This document shows positions 27,777-36,966 of a DNA stretch of 64,000 nt, piece after piece. Numbering within the stretch: position 1 is the first letter of the stretch; the number at the start of each line of letters is the position of its first letter. A model generated the notes under the pieces. It had not been told where the DNA came from. It saw only the letters and a program-made list of their open reading frames with translations, and ran no database searches. The stretch spans positions 765,973 through 829,972 of the forward strand of contig JAPPUL010000073.1 in NCBI GenBank assembly GCA_026874595.1, in the 5' to 3' direction. The DNA comes from Sipunculus nudus. Lineage: Eukaryota > Annelida > Sipuncula > Golfingiida > Sipunculidae. The translations under genes were made by a program, and so were the position numbers.

Positions 27777-27962
27777 AACTACTCATTGTCGGTTTTATAT
27801 AACTTTTTATGACACTTTTTTTCAAAAAATACTACTATTAATAGTAACCCTCTTTTTACCGTTATCCTACATATTTTAAATTTATTTAATAAATATATTG
27901 ATTTTCTTATATGTTATATCTTCATATAACTTTCTATATAATAGATATAACATAAGTAATTA

Positions 27963-28859
27963 TTAATGAGCATGATATTTTTTTACTACTCTAATTCCAT
28001 CACTTGATATTCTCTCCTCTATCCTAGTATTATCACGTAAATAATAAAAGTTTATTATATTTGGCTTTTCCTTTAAAAGCTTACCACGCTCGGCTTTAGG
28101 CACTGTATGCGAAAAGTTTAGAGACTCATATCCTGGCCCATAGGGATATACATAAAATGATGGGACTTTTGTATGTTTTACAACTCTATCTCCAACATTT
28201 ATGAAAAAGCTCTTTGCAAGCTTGCCTCCTATATCTCCACTTGGTTCTTTACTCAACTGGCTTCCATCGTCTGGGAGGTATACTTTACGCGCCGCTTCAA
28301 GCTCACCTGCATTTGGTTTTGATGCCCCTCCTGCCGTAGGATACATTATATAGTCATTACCGCCCCCGTTTGGCAAAAGCTCTGTAGAATGTACAAGCCC
28401 AAGACAGTGTCCTATCTCATGTACATATACTCCATATTTAGTTTCCTCTCTTATACTCGTATTTGGATCATTTTGGAAATTAGAATCTATTAATATAGTT
28501 GTATCTAATATTTCATTATTTCCGTTATACCTTATGTTGCAAAGCCCTATTACATCACCCTCAAATGGACAATTGTTTTTTGTAGTCTCCGGAACGCCAA
28601 CTCCATCACAGTTTTCATTTGTAACTACTAACCAATTTGCAGGATTATAGCTGTATCCTTCACTCATATTTCTATCATACGCTAAATACGATTTTATCCC
28701 TATCTTCCATTCCTGAAATGCTTTAAAACTCTGTTCTGTATAATCTAATAGCTTAATGTCTGTATTTTTACAGCGGATTCCAACTACACTACTTAACACC
28801 AAAATGAATAACAATAAAAGGGGTTTAGTCCCTTGATTCGCTTTAAATATTTTTTTCAT
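27963..28859 (-). CDS. Secreted matrixin-like zinc metalloprotease
   Basis: A 298-residue exported protein with an N-terminal hydrophobic signal (LLLLFILVLSSVVG, then a cysteine at ~31; the residues before it are not a good lipobox). The zinc site HEIGHCLGLVH (HExxHxxGxxH) and a downstream Met-turn YIMYP define a metzincin of the matrixin type. A C-terminal region of ~90 residues is unassigned. The substrate is unknown; it may act on envelope or environmental protein. It is separated from the binding-protein gene by 186 bp and from metH by 147 bp, all on the minus strand. Confidence 0.82.
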   Translation of the reverse strand: MKKIFKANQGTKPLLLLFILVLSSVVGIRCKNTDIKLLDYTEQSFKAFQEWKIGIKSYLAYDRNMSEGYSYNPANWLVVTNENCDGVGVPETTKNNCPFEGDVIGLCNIRYNGNNEILDTTILIDSNFQNDPNTSIREETKYGVYVHEIGHCLGLVHSTELLPNGGGNDYIMYPTAGGASKPNAGELEAARKVYLPDDGSQLSKEPSGDIGGKLAKSFFINVGDRVVKHTKVPSFYVYPYGPGYESLNFSHTVPKAERGKLLKEKPNIINFYYLRDNTRIEERISSDGIRVVKKYHAH

Positions 28860-29006
28860 CTTTATATCTCTCCATGTAAATTTTATTACATGGTTTTTTA
28901 AACACTCAAAAAAGATGCTACAATAAAAGATTTATTACTCTAGTCCCCCTTCTGATAACAGTTTCAGGACTTAACATAATTATATGTAAATATTTATAGC
29001 TTGATT

Positions 29007-32000
29007 TTATATTCTAAAATAACTTGCTTTTTTGTGATGTATTATAAAAGAGGTTGTTGATTGCTCAGGGATTAGTAAATAGGCTTCCGTTAGGCTTACC
29101 CCTAGCTCCTCCATAACCGGCATAAGAGTCATTATCTTCTTTTGATCCTCTAAATTAGGACAAGCAGGATATCCAAAACTATACCTCTTCCCCTGTCCCA
29201 CAGCCAAACCAAGTTCTCCCAATACCCGCCTATGAGAATATTCCGTAAGCGCCTCCGCAAGCTGTACCCCAAGCCCATGCAAATAATATGCCTTCTGATA
29301 TTCTCCACGCTCGTTAAGATCATCACTTATCTCCGTTAAACGCTTACCAAGGCTTACTACTTGAAATATTATTACGTCTTCTTGCCCCAACCCCTCCACC
29401 GCAAAGTAATCTGTTAGCGATAAATACGGCTTTGTCTTTTGTCTTGGAAAACTAAACTCTTCTAATACCTCTCTACCCTCTCCACCTTTATACAACAACA
29501 ACTTCCCTTTGCTTGATACACAACGATAATAACCATATATTATTACAGGTGCAAAATACCCTCCCGCAATGCCCTCCTCCTTCAAGCCATTTAATACCGG
29601 ATTAAATTCCTTCTCTACAAGCTCATTATAAGCCTCTTTACTCATCCCTCGACCTCCCCAAGAAAGTCGGTATAACTCACTCAAAGACAATAAACTAAAT
29701 AATTTATCCATATCTATATCACTTGATCGCAAAACCTTATGTCCCCAAAATGGCGCCTTCGGTATTTCTTTCGATGCTTCTATTTCCGAGCGTCTAGCAC
29801 CCTCTAAAGACCCTTCCCCCTCCTCAAATCCCTTCTGTTCTCTTCTTTCCTCCCTCCTGTAATTAACTACCTCCTCCTTTTGACCTTTTAATAACTCTTC
29901 CTTAGAAGACTCACAGGTCAGCTTATCCATTAAATCAAGTCCATCAAAGGCATCCTTTGCATATAATACTCCCCCCTTATATAAATCCTTTTCTCTAACT
30001 CTTAAATCCTCTCCTCCTACCCCCTCACCACCAGAAGACCCTCCTATATACGATATTTGCATACTATAATTCTTATTTATTGCCGCTCCTCCTATTATTA
30101 CAGGATACTCATACCCCCGCTTGGCAAGCTCCTTAACGCATAAGCCCATTTGCTTTGAAGTTGACACCAAAAGAGCACTTAAGCCTATTGCATCTACTTT
30201 ATTCTTTACCGCTTCCTCTATTATTGTCGATACCGCAACCTGTTTTCCCAAATCGTATACCTTATATCCATTATTTGTTAGTATCGTCTTTACTAGATTT
30301 TTACCTATGTCGTGAACATCCCCATATACCGTTGCCAGCAACATGCTCCCTTTTTGACTACTCTCATCCTTTTCCAAAAAATTCTCTAAGTATGATACTG
30401 CCTTCTTCATCACTTCTGCTGATTGTAATACAAACGGTAGGATTAACTCTCCTCGTCCAAATAAATTGCCTACCTCCTTCATCGCGGGTAGCAATATCTC
30501 ATTTAATATCTCTATTGGACTATGTCTTTCTAGTGCCTCGTCTATTAACGATTCTATCCCTTCTCCATCTCGCTTTACTATATTTGTAAATAGTAATTCC
30601 TCTACCGAAACTCGCTTCCTTTCTATCTTATCTCCTAAATTACCCCCTTTATCTCCTCCCTCGCTCTTTGCAAAATGTTCTATTAGTTCTAAAAGTGCTC
30701 CCTTATGCTTATTGAATATTAACGCCTCTACAAGCTCTCGCTCCTTCTTTTCTATCTCCGGATATCTTATTACATGTTGAGGATTTATTATTACGGCATC
30801 AAGCCCTTCATTTAATGCATGATACAAAAATACACTGTTTAATACCTTCCTCGCTTTTAACTTTAAACCAAATGATACGTTGCTAAGCCCCAATACCGTC
30901 TTCACTTCCGGAAGTTCCTTCTTCACTAACCCTATCCCCTTTAATGTCTCATGTGCTGAATCCTCCCATTCTGCCTCGCCCGTTGCCAACGTGAAGGTTA
31001 GTACATCTAATAATAACCCCTCCCCTTCTAATCCTTTATTTAGGCAACTTTTATACAACCTCTTTGCTATCTCAAGCTTCCTCTCCTTCGTTACCGCCAT
31101 CCCCTCCTCATCTATTGTCAAGGCCACTAATGATGCCCCATAGTCTCTTGCAAGATCCTGCATCCCTTTATACCTTGTGCTCTCTCCACTCTCTAGGTTA
31201 ATTGAGTTTATTATCGGACTCCCAGGATAGCTCCTAAGTGCTCGCTCTATAACCTCAGCATCCGTTGAGTCAAACATCAAAGGTGCCTCAATCACAAAAG
31301 ATAAACGCTTTACCACCTCCTCCATCATCAAAGCCTCGTCAGAACGCTCAGTAAGTGCAACGCATACATCCAATACATGTGCTCCATACCCCATCTGCTC
31401 CTCCGCTATCTTCAAAAGTCCATCATAATCCTCCCTCAACAAAAGCTCCTTTACGCGTCGGCTACCTTGTGAATTTAATCGCTCCCCTATTATTAAAGGT
31501 CTTGGCTCCTGACTCAAAAATACGCTCTTAAGACCGCTTGATACCCTTCGTCCCACATCCTCAACCTCTCGACCCCTCCTTACCCCCAAATCTAAATCTC
31601 GTAGCTCCCTTATATGTTCAGGCGTCGTCCCGCAGCACCCTCCTACTATATTTATTCCAAATCCTTCTACGAAATCCTTTAACTCCTCCTTCATCTCCTT
31701 AGGACCTAACTTATACACTGCCCTCCCCCCCTCGTTTATCGGTAATCCCGCATTCGGTAAGCATGATACCTTTAATCTCGTATTCTCACACAAATATTGT
31801 ATCGGTACCCTCATGTGTTTCGGACCTGTACTGCAGTTTATCCCTATCACATCCACACCAAGATTTTCTATCGTCGTTAGTGCTGACGATATGTCCGTCC
31901 CCAATAGCATCTTCCCATTCGTATCTAGCGTCACCTGTGCCACTATCGGTAGCTCTTCTCCTACCGCCTTATTGCTCCTCCTTATCCCATACACTATCGC

Positions 32001-32519
32001 TTTTAGCTCTAGGATGTCTTGAGTCGTCTCTATCAATAATCCTGATACGCCCCCTGCTTTTAGACCCCTTACTTGTTCTTCAAATATTTCTACCAATTCT
32101 ACAAAACTTATATCACCTAACTCCGGATCCGGCGACGAGGGTAAGTAGCCCGTTGGCCCTATCGCTCCAAGTACAAAACAATCGCGACCCTCCCTCTCCT
32201 TGCATTCCTCTGCCGCCTCAATCGCAAGCCGGGCCGCTTCCTTATTTATTTCATACACCTTATCCCCAAGCCCGTACTCCGAAAGCTTTACCCCATTACC
32301 TCCAAATGTATTCGTTTCCACTATGTCACATCCCGCTGCAAAATATCTGCTATATATCTCCTTTATTACATCAGGTCGCGTTAATACCAAATACTCATTA
32401 CAACCATACTTCCCTCCATAATCCTCCTCTCCTAAATTATATTTCTGTATCTCTGTTCCTATTGCTCCGTCTAATAACAATATCCGCTTCTCAAGCTCCT
32501 TTAGTATTCTACTTTCCAT
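29007..32519 (-). CDS. metH: Cobalamin-dependent methionine synthase
   Basis: Transfers a methyl group from methyltetrahydrofolate to homocysteine via cobalamin. In order: homocysteine/zinc domain (1-~320, GINCSTGP and GGCCGTTPEH zinc cysteines), pterin-binding domain (~340-600, IIGERLNSQGSRR), B12 cap and B12-binding domain (~620-850) with GDVHDIGKN near 733 whose histidine ligates cobalt. The C-terminal SAM-dependent reactivation domain ends with YSFGYPACPNLEDQ. The 1170-residue length includes a charged linker around 895-935 (many Glu/Arg). No cobalamin riboswitch is visible; instead the leader carries a long purine-rich array. Confidence 0.95.
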   Translation of the reverse strand: MESRILKELEKRILLLDGAIGTEIQKYNLGEEDYGGKYGCNEYLVLTRPDVIKEIYSRYFAAGCDIVETNTFGGNGVKLSEYGLGDKVYEINKEAARLAIEAAEECKEREGRDCFVLGAIGPTGYLPSSPDPELGDISFVELVEIFEEQVRGLKAGGVSGLLIETTQDILELKAIVYGIRRSNKAVGEELPIVAQVTLDTNGKMLLGTDISSALTTIENLGVDVIGINCSTGPKHMRVPIQYLCENTRLKVSCLPNAGLPINEGGRAVYKLGPKEMKEELKDFVEGFGINIVGGCCGTTPEHIRELRDLDLGVRRGREVEDVGRRVSSGLKSVFLSQEPRPLIIGERLNSQGSRRVKELLLREDYDGLLKIAEEQMGYGAHVLDVCVALTERSDEALMMEEVVKRLSFVIEAPLMFDSTDAEVIERALRSYPGSPIINSINLESGESTRYKGMQDLARDYGASLVALTIDEEGMAVTKERKLEIAKRLYKSCLNKGLEGEGLLLDVLTFTLATGEAEWEDSAHETLKGIGLVKKELPEVKTVLGLSNVSFGLKLKARKVLNSVFLYHALNEGLDAVIINPQHVIRYPEIEKKERELVEALIFNKHKGALLELIEHFAKSEGGDKGGNLGDKIERKRVSVEELLFTNIVKRDGEGIESLIDEALERHSPIEILNEILLPAMKEVGNLFGRGELILPFVLQSAEVMKKAVSYLENFLEKDESSQKGSMLLATVYGDVHDIGKNLVKTILTNNGYKVYDLGKQVAVSTIIEEAVKNKVDAIGLSALLVSTSKQMGLCVKELAKRGYEYPVIIGGAAINKNYSMQISYIGGSSGGEGVGGEDLRVREKDLYKGGVLYAKDAFDGLDLMDKLTCESSKEELLKGQKEEVVNYRREERREQKGFEEGEGSLEGARRSEIEASKEIPKAPFWGHKVLRSSDIDMDKLFSLLSLSELYRLSWGGRGMSKEAYNELVEKEFNPVLNGLKEEGIAGGYFAPVIIYGYYRCVSSKGKLLLYKGGEGREVLEEFSFPRQKTKPYLSLTDYFAVEGLGQEDVIIFQVVSLGKRLTEISDDLNERGEYQKAYYLHGLGVQLAEALTEYSHRRVLGELGLAVGQGKRYSFGYPACPNLEDQKKIMTLMPVMEELGVSLTEAYLLIPEQSTTSFIIHHKKASYFRI

Positions 32520-32540
32520 CTGATTTTCCCTTTTTATTTT

Positions 32541-32850
32541 TACTCCCTTTTTACTCCCTTTTTACTCCCTTTTTGCTCCCTTTTTACTCCCTTTTTGCTC
32601 CCTTTTACTCCCTTTTTGCTCCCTTTTACTCCCTTTTGCTCCCTTTTTGCTCCCTTTTGCTCCCTTTTACTCCCTTTTACTCCCTTTTGCTCCCTTTTAC
32701 TCCCTTTTGCTCCCTTTTACTCCCTTTTTGCTCCCTTTTACTCCCTTTTGCTCCCTTTTACTCCCTTTTTGCTCCCTTTTGCTCCCTTTTTGCTCCCTTT
32801 TGCTCCCTTTTTGCTCCCTTTTACTCCCTTTTTGCTCCCTTTTACTCCCT
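32541..32850. repeat. About 30 tandem 10-11-bp units (polypurine/polypyrimidine) in the metH leader
   Basis: On the plus strand the unit is CTCCCTTTT(T)A or CTCCCTTTT(T)G. On the minus strand, the metH sense strand, it reads GGGAGTAAAA(A) or GGGAGCAAAA(A). I count roughly 30 units. The array begins 21 bp before the metH ATG and is bounded distally by three TTTCACTTTAT units. Each transcribed unit contains a Shine-Dalgarno-like AAGGGAG. The metH start itself has AAAAAGGGAAAATCAG before ATG. The remaining gap to 32990 holds no other gene. Confidence 0.93.
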
Positions 32851-32989
32851 TTTTTCACTTTATTTCACTTTATTTCACTTTTTTCCCGCTTTATGTAATT
32901 TCTTCTTAATCAATCTTGTATCTTTTATTGTTTAACGCTTAAATATTGTCTAGCACTTAAACTTTAATCGCCACCTGAGGCCTTATTTT

Positions 32990-33745
32990 ATGCATACTCA
33001 TAACGTTTCTATCATCATCCCCGCAAGACTCAGCTCTTCTCGCCTAAAACACAAAGTTTTAGCCAATATCCAGGGTAAACCATTGATTCAACACGTCTTT
33101 GAAAACGCCGCCGCCTCCAATCTACCCACTTTTATCGCTTATGACCATAGCAACATCTATAACGCTTGTTCCTCATTCACTAATAACTTAATCAAAACAT
33201 CCACCGCTTTTCAAAATGGCACCGACAGAATCGCTTCTATCGCTTCTAACTTTAACTCCCAGTGGTTTATTAATATTCAGGCCGATGAACCCCTTATATC
33301 CACTAACACAATCACTCGGTTTTGCTCATTCATCCTACAAAACCAAAATGAACACATTTTAAGCATTATTAAGCCCCTACGCCACAAAAGTATAATAAAT
33401 ATTCCCTCCAATGTGAAAGTCATTGTAGATAACGATTTTTATGCCAAAAGATTCTTTCGACTCTCAAGCTCTTATATTGATTATAAAAACATATTCCTTC
33501 ATGTCGGCATTTATGCTTACTCTAAGAAATTCCTTACTAACTCTTTACCTAAACTCCAAATAAAACAAAATAACCAAAATCTTGAGCAAGATAAATTCTT
33601 AGACAATGGCTTTAATATCAAAATGTTACTCTCTTCTGAGCATACTATCGGGGTTGACTCCCCTTCTGATCTTAGGAAGGTTAGACGCCTTTTTAGTCTA
33701 CGTGAACTTTCTCCCGTGAAACATAGGAAAAGAATTATAGATTAG
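32990..33745 (+). CDS. kdsB: 3-deoxy-manno-octulosonate cytidylyltransferase
   Basis: Activates Kdo with CTP for lipopolysaccharide inner-core synthesis, showing an LPS-type outer membrane. The 251-residue protein has the N-terminal IIPARLSSSRLKHKVLANIQGKPLIQHV region, NGTDRIASIA, INIQADEPLI and HVGIYAYSK. Codon use differs from most of the window: ATC/ATT for Ile and many GCC, TCC and CGC codons, giving a pyrimidine-rich sense strand. The same trait is shared by the two genes downstream, suggesting transfer or a different history. GAGG lies before the ATG. Confidence 0.9.
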   Translation: MHTHNVSIIIPARLSSSRLKHKVLANIQGKPLIQHVFENAAASNLPTFIAYDHSNIYNACSSFTNNLIKTSTAFQNGTDRIASIASNFNSQWFINIQADEPLISTNTITRFCSFILQNQNEHILSIIKPLRHKSIINIPSNVKVIVDNDFYAKRFFRLSSSYIDYKNIFLHVGIYAYSKKFLTNSLPKLQIKQNNQNLEQDKFLDNGFNIKMLLSSEHTIGVDSPSDLRKVRRLFSLRELSPVKHRKRIID

Positions 33746-33829
33746 CACCAGTTACTTTTTTTCATTTTATATGTTATACTTTTATACTTATTATTGTATC
33801 ATAATATATAACTATATTAGGTAATCTAA

Positions 33830-34678
33830 TTGATACTTGCTGATATTAATACTCACAACGATTTCCACAAAAGAATAACTCATTTTGCTAAGCTATATGC
33901 TCATATGACCTCTTACAAATCTATCGGCTTCTATGGTCAGCCTGATAACCACACCATTGACATCTTTAAGAACTTCGGCTTCTCATTTATCGACTTGGAT
34001 ATAAACTTTAAGCACCCTAATTACAAAATCGTTCCCGATGTCTATTGCCACATCATTAGAGATATCGTTAACAATGCTATCCATCTAAAAGATAAACTTG
34101 CCTCTGTCATTTGTACCACAGGTAAGGATAAGTGTGATCAGGGTAGGGCCGTTTTTGATTTGCTTCATAAACTTGAGTTTAATGTTATTGATGCTTCTAA
34201 TAAGAATACTACCCCTTTGCGGGAACCCATTATCTCTAAAGCTAAAGGTAATTTGAAAAATCGCGTTATTCGCATTATGGAGCTTATTTACAAGCCGCTT
34301 ACTGATACTGAAATTGAATATTATAAAGATAACCAGTGTATACCCGTTTGTAACTTTCATGGCACTCCTCCCCATGATATCGATTTACTTGAACTCTTTC
34401 CTGATAAAACCCATATTGAAGGATGGACACGTCTTGTTGAAATGGGCATTCCTGCCCTTGTATCTAAAGAATGGAAGATCCAAACACCAGTTCCTACTGT
34501 ATATTTTGCTCAGTCGTTCTGTAACAAGCAAATGTTAGCTAGCTTTATGGCCAATAAGCACAATGATATGTATGTTGACGGACACGGATCCATGACTGCA
34601 AGCTCTAAGGCTAAACTTGAGGCTTTTATTACATTAAAAACATCAGCTACATTAAATAATCTTAAAAATCTTAACTAA
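33830..34678 (+). CDS. Unassigned cysteine-containing partner of the HgdC-like ATPase (possible HgdB/BcrC-like)
   Basis: A 282-residue protein starting at TTG 33830 with AGGT upstream. I do not recognise it confidently. Cysteines lie at 73, 95, 102, 170, 174 and 231, with a segment VPDVYC...SVICTTGKDKC that loosely resembles the cluster-binding part of 2-hydroxyacyl-CoA dehydratase D components, and CNFHGTPPHDIDLLELFP near the middle. The stop is 10 bp before the ATG of a BadF/HgdC-type ATPase, so the two are surely co-translated, and members of that ATPase family usually activate an HgdB-like Fe-S partner. It is shorter than known HgdB proteins (~370). Codon use is ATT/ATC-rich. Confidence 0.4.
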   Translation: MILADINTHNDFHKRITHFAKLYAHMTSYKSIGFYGQPDNHTIDIFKNFGFSFIDLDINFKHPNYKIVPDVYCHIIRDIVNNAIHLKDKLASVICTTGKDKCDQGRAVFDLLHKLEFNVIDASNKNTTPLREPIISKAKGNLKNRVIRIMELIYKPLTDTEIEYYKDNQCIPVCNFHGTPPHDIDLLELFPDKTHIEGWTRLVEMGIPALVSKEWKIQTPVPTVYFAQSFCNKQMLASFMANKHNDMYVDGHGSMTASSKAKLEAFITLKTSATLNNLKNLN

Positions 34679-34688
34679 GAGGTCTTTT

Positions 34689-35381
34689 ATGCTTTTATGT
34701 GATGGTGGCACCACTTATACCAAAATATTTGATACTCTTAACAAGAATTTATCTATTGTCAAAACTAAAGATATCGTTAAGAACAAAAACAGGCATTTTA
34801 TCTACGCAACCGGACACTCATCTAAAGAACATTGTGATAAGTATGTAAATGAACTTATAGCCCTTGCTTATGGCGGCCTTAGTGACATTAACGAAGATAA
34901 TTTTACCCTCGTTGATATTGGTTCTCGCGATATGAAGTTAGTTGTTTTTAAAAATAGAACCGCTGAAGTTATGGATTGGAATAGCTCTTGTGGAGGGAAT
35001 ATGGGATTTACTTCCGAGATTCTTGGGCAGTATTATAATGTAGACTATGATACTCTCCCACCTCAAGATAAATCAGTTCCTTTAGCATGTGGCTTGCTTG
35101 GCATTGAACGGATTTTTGATCTTATAAACAAAGGTACAGACCCTGATATTGCTGTTGCTTACTTCATTAGAGGCCTTGCTAAAGCTAGTTTTAACTTCGC
35201 AAAAAAACCTGCTAAGTTATACCTTTCAGGAGGATTTTCTAATAATATCTGTTTCATAAAAACTTTACAATCCTTTTGTGAAGTTGTGATCAAGGGGCAG
35301 GATCTTCTTATTAAAGGGCTTTTAGCTTTTGCACAAAATAATATGCATCATCCCAATTTGATAAAGTCTATCAATCCTTAA
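34689..35381 (+). CDS. BadF/BadG/HgdC-family ATPase (dehydratase activase-like, ASKHA fold)
   Basis: A 230-residue ASKHA ATPase. Phosphate-1 motif DGGTTYTK is at 5-12, phosphate-2 VDIGSRDMK at 75-83 and adenosine motif LSGGFSNN at 179-186. Cys101 in SSCGGNMGF and Cys134 in PLACGLLGIERIF align with the two cysteines per subunit that bridge a [4Fe-4S] cluster in HgdC-type activases. These dimeric proteins fire single electrons, driven by ATP, into a partner Fe-S enzyme. The partner is probably the product of the gene 10 bp upstream. GAGG lies 6 nt before the ATG. Its end overlaps the convergent hypothetical gene by 11 bp. Confidence 0.75.
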   Translation: MLLCDGGTTYTKIFDTLNKNLSIVKTKDIVKNKNRHFIYATGHSSKEHCDKYVNELIALAYGGLSDINEDNFTLVDIGSRDMKLVVFKNRTAEVMDWNSSCGGNMGFTSEILGQYYNVDYDTLPPQDKSVPLACGLLGIERIFDLINKGTDPDIAVAYFIRGLAKASFNFAKKPAKLYLSGGFSNNICFIKTLQSFCEVVIKGQDLLIKGLLAFAQNNMHHPNLIKSINP

Positions 35382-36066
35382 TATATTTTACCTTGTCTAA
35401 AAAGGATAGTAAATGTCTAAGATCATGACTATCTACTCTTTCGTTTATAGCATTTATGTATAGTAGTGGCTCCTCTTTACTAAGAAAATAATATAACATA
35501 ACTTCCATTACTGCCTTCTCTTTATCCAAAAAATAACTCTCATCTGATAGCATAGTATTATATTTATCATATGCAAGTTTTACCTCAGCATATTCAATAC
35601 TTCCTTTATCTACCTTCAATATGAACTCTATTATTTCCTTGTCCTTTGAATAAAAGAATTCTAGCTTACGTAATATATTAAATACATCTTTTTTACATGG
35701 ACTTGATAAACTCTCTTCACTAAGACCTATCCTATTAAACAATATCATCAAAAAACTTCTCTCAACAAGTTTTAATATATCCTTAACATTCTTGTTCTCA
35801 AGCCCGTCTACATCTTCCAAAGTCTCAACTAAATTTCTAATGTCATAATACGCTTTCCAATTCGGCATCCCATTACGTCCAAAACATACGTAATCTACAT
35901 ATTCCTCCTCTTCCTCCCTGCTTAAAATATTATCAACTAGACTTATAGGATGCTCTGCATATACACTGTCTACTTCGCTTGATACTATCTCAACGCAATT
36001 ACGCCTAAATAACTCATTTCTATAATCTTCATCTCTATCAGAACTAACATCATTATCCAAATACAT
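35371..36066 (-). CDS. Hypothetical acidic protein
   Basis: I recognise no family. The protein (231 residues from ATG 36066) is acidic, without signal peptide or membrane helices, and is probably mostly helical. An acidic run EEEEEYVDYV lies near residue 50. The open frame extends to an ATG at 36087, but AAGGAG stands 9 nt before the ATG at 36066, so I chose that. Its 3' end overlaps the HgdC-like gene tail-to-tail by 11 bp. Upstream lies thiE (175-bp gap, AT-rich, nothing else seen). No function can be proposed. Confidence 0.6.
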   Translation of the reverse strand: MYLDNDVSSDRDEDYRNELFRRNCVEIVSSEVDSVYAEHPISLVDNILSREEEEEYVDYVCFGRNGMPNWKAYYDIRNLVETLEDVDGLENKNVKDILKLVERSFLMILFNRIGLSEESLSSPCKKDVFNILRKLEFFYSKDKEIIEFILKVDKGSIEYAEVKLAYDKYNTMLSDESYFLDKEKAVMEVMLYYFLSKEEPLLYINAINERVDSHDLRHLLSFLDKVKYIKD

Positions 36067-36261
36067 AATTACTCGCTCCTTACGCATTATAAAATAAATA
36101 ATACTTCTTAAGAATTTAAGGCACAGCTTATTCTAGCTATTAAAACAACTATATGCTTATTTAACAATTATAGCTTCATTTTAGTATTCTTATAAGATTA
36201 TATTATTTTATTTAGCAAAATTTGTATGCTTATCTACACCTTTTATCTTAGAATACAAAAC

Positions 36262-36906
36262 CTAATTAAAAACTTTATTAACTTCTTCTATTAGCCATTC
36301 TGTTGCTCTGCGAGGCTCTTTTGAACTTATTATATATCCTATTAAAGCTACTCCATAAACTCCCCTCAAAAAACATATGTTATCTGCTCCAAGCCCGCCT
36401 AAGCCATACACCCTTATCCCTATATTACTAACTGCCTCAAGTGCAGATATCCCTAATTCCTTCACCGCATAACTCTTCTTTGTATTCGGCTTTAATATCG
36501 GGCTATATGTTACAAAATCTATTCCCTCTTGGGCGCATAGCTTAACTTCCTCTACGCTGTGGGCTGAGTAGCCTATTATATAATCTCTCCCCTTTTTAGC
36601 TTCACTCTTTTTTATCTGCTCTTGTACTTTCTTAAGTGGTAGGCTATTTTTTCCTATATGTATACCATCTGCATCAATCGCTTCCATTATGTCTAATCTG
36701 TCATTTATTAGCAATAGTGCTTTGTATCTATTCGTTAAGGTTCGAAGTCGTTTCCCAAGATTATACATATCACGCGTATTTAAATCTTTCTCTCGTAGCT
36801 GCACCATCCTTACCCCTCCTTCAAGTGCCTCTTCTACTACGTATAATATATCTTTACACCCCCTCCTGTCCGTTATTAAATATACTCTCGGTAATTCCTT
36901 TCCCAT
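36262..36906 (-). CDS. thiE: Thiamine-phosphate synthase
   Basis: Joins the thiazole and pyrimidine halves of thiamine. A TIM barrel of 214 residues with YLITDRRG, VRMVQLREKDL, LLINDRLDIMEAIDADGIHIG, GYSAHSVEEV and the phosphate-binding VYGLGGLGADN. It is the last gene of thiF-thiS-thiG-thiE on the minus strand, 60 bp after thiG. Confidence 0.93.
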   Translation of the reverse strand: MGKELPRVYLITDRRGCKDILYVVEEALEGGVRMVQLREKDLNTRDMYNLGKRLRTLTNRYKALLLINDRLDIMEAIDADGIHIGKNSLPLKKVQEQIKKSEAKKGRDYIIGYSAHSVEEVKLCAQEGIDFVTYSPILKPNTKKSYAVKELGISALEAVSNIGIRVYGLGGLGADNICFLRGVYGVALIGYIISSKEPRRATEWLIEEVNKVFN

Positions 36907-36966
36907 ATCAATATTAGCTGAAACTAAACTTGAGCAAAAGCATTATAAATTTAACCTCACGCTGTC

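Noticed and set aside
31763-32935. Long plus-strand open frames rich in Leu, Pro, Phe and Ser across metH and its leader
   Set aside because: They are reverse-strand shadows of metH and of the pyrimidine tandem array; their proteins are just the repeat translated in several frames.
32520-32989. Cobalamin or SAM riboswitch ahead of metH
   Set aside because: The leader is almost entirely a simple purine array; no B12-box or SAM riboswitch core is visible.
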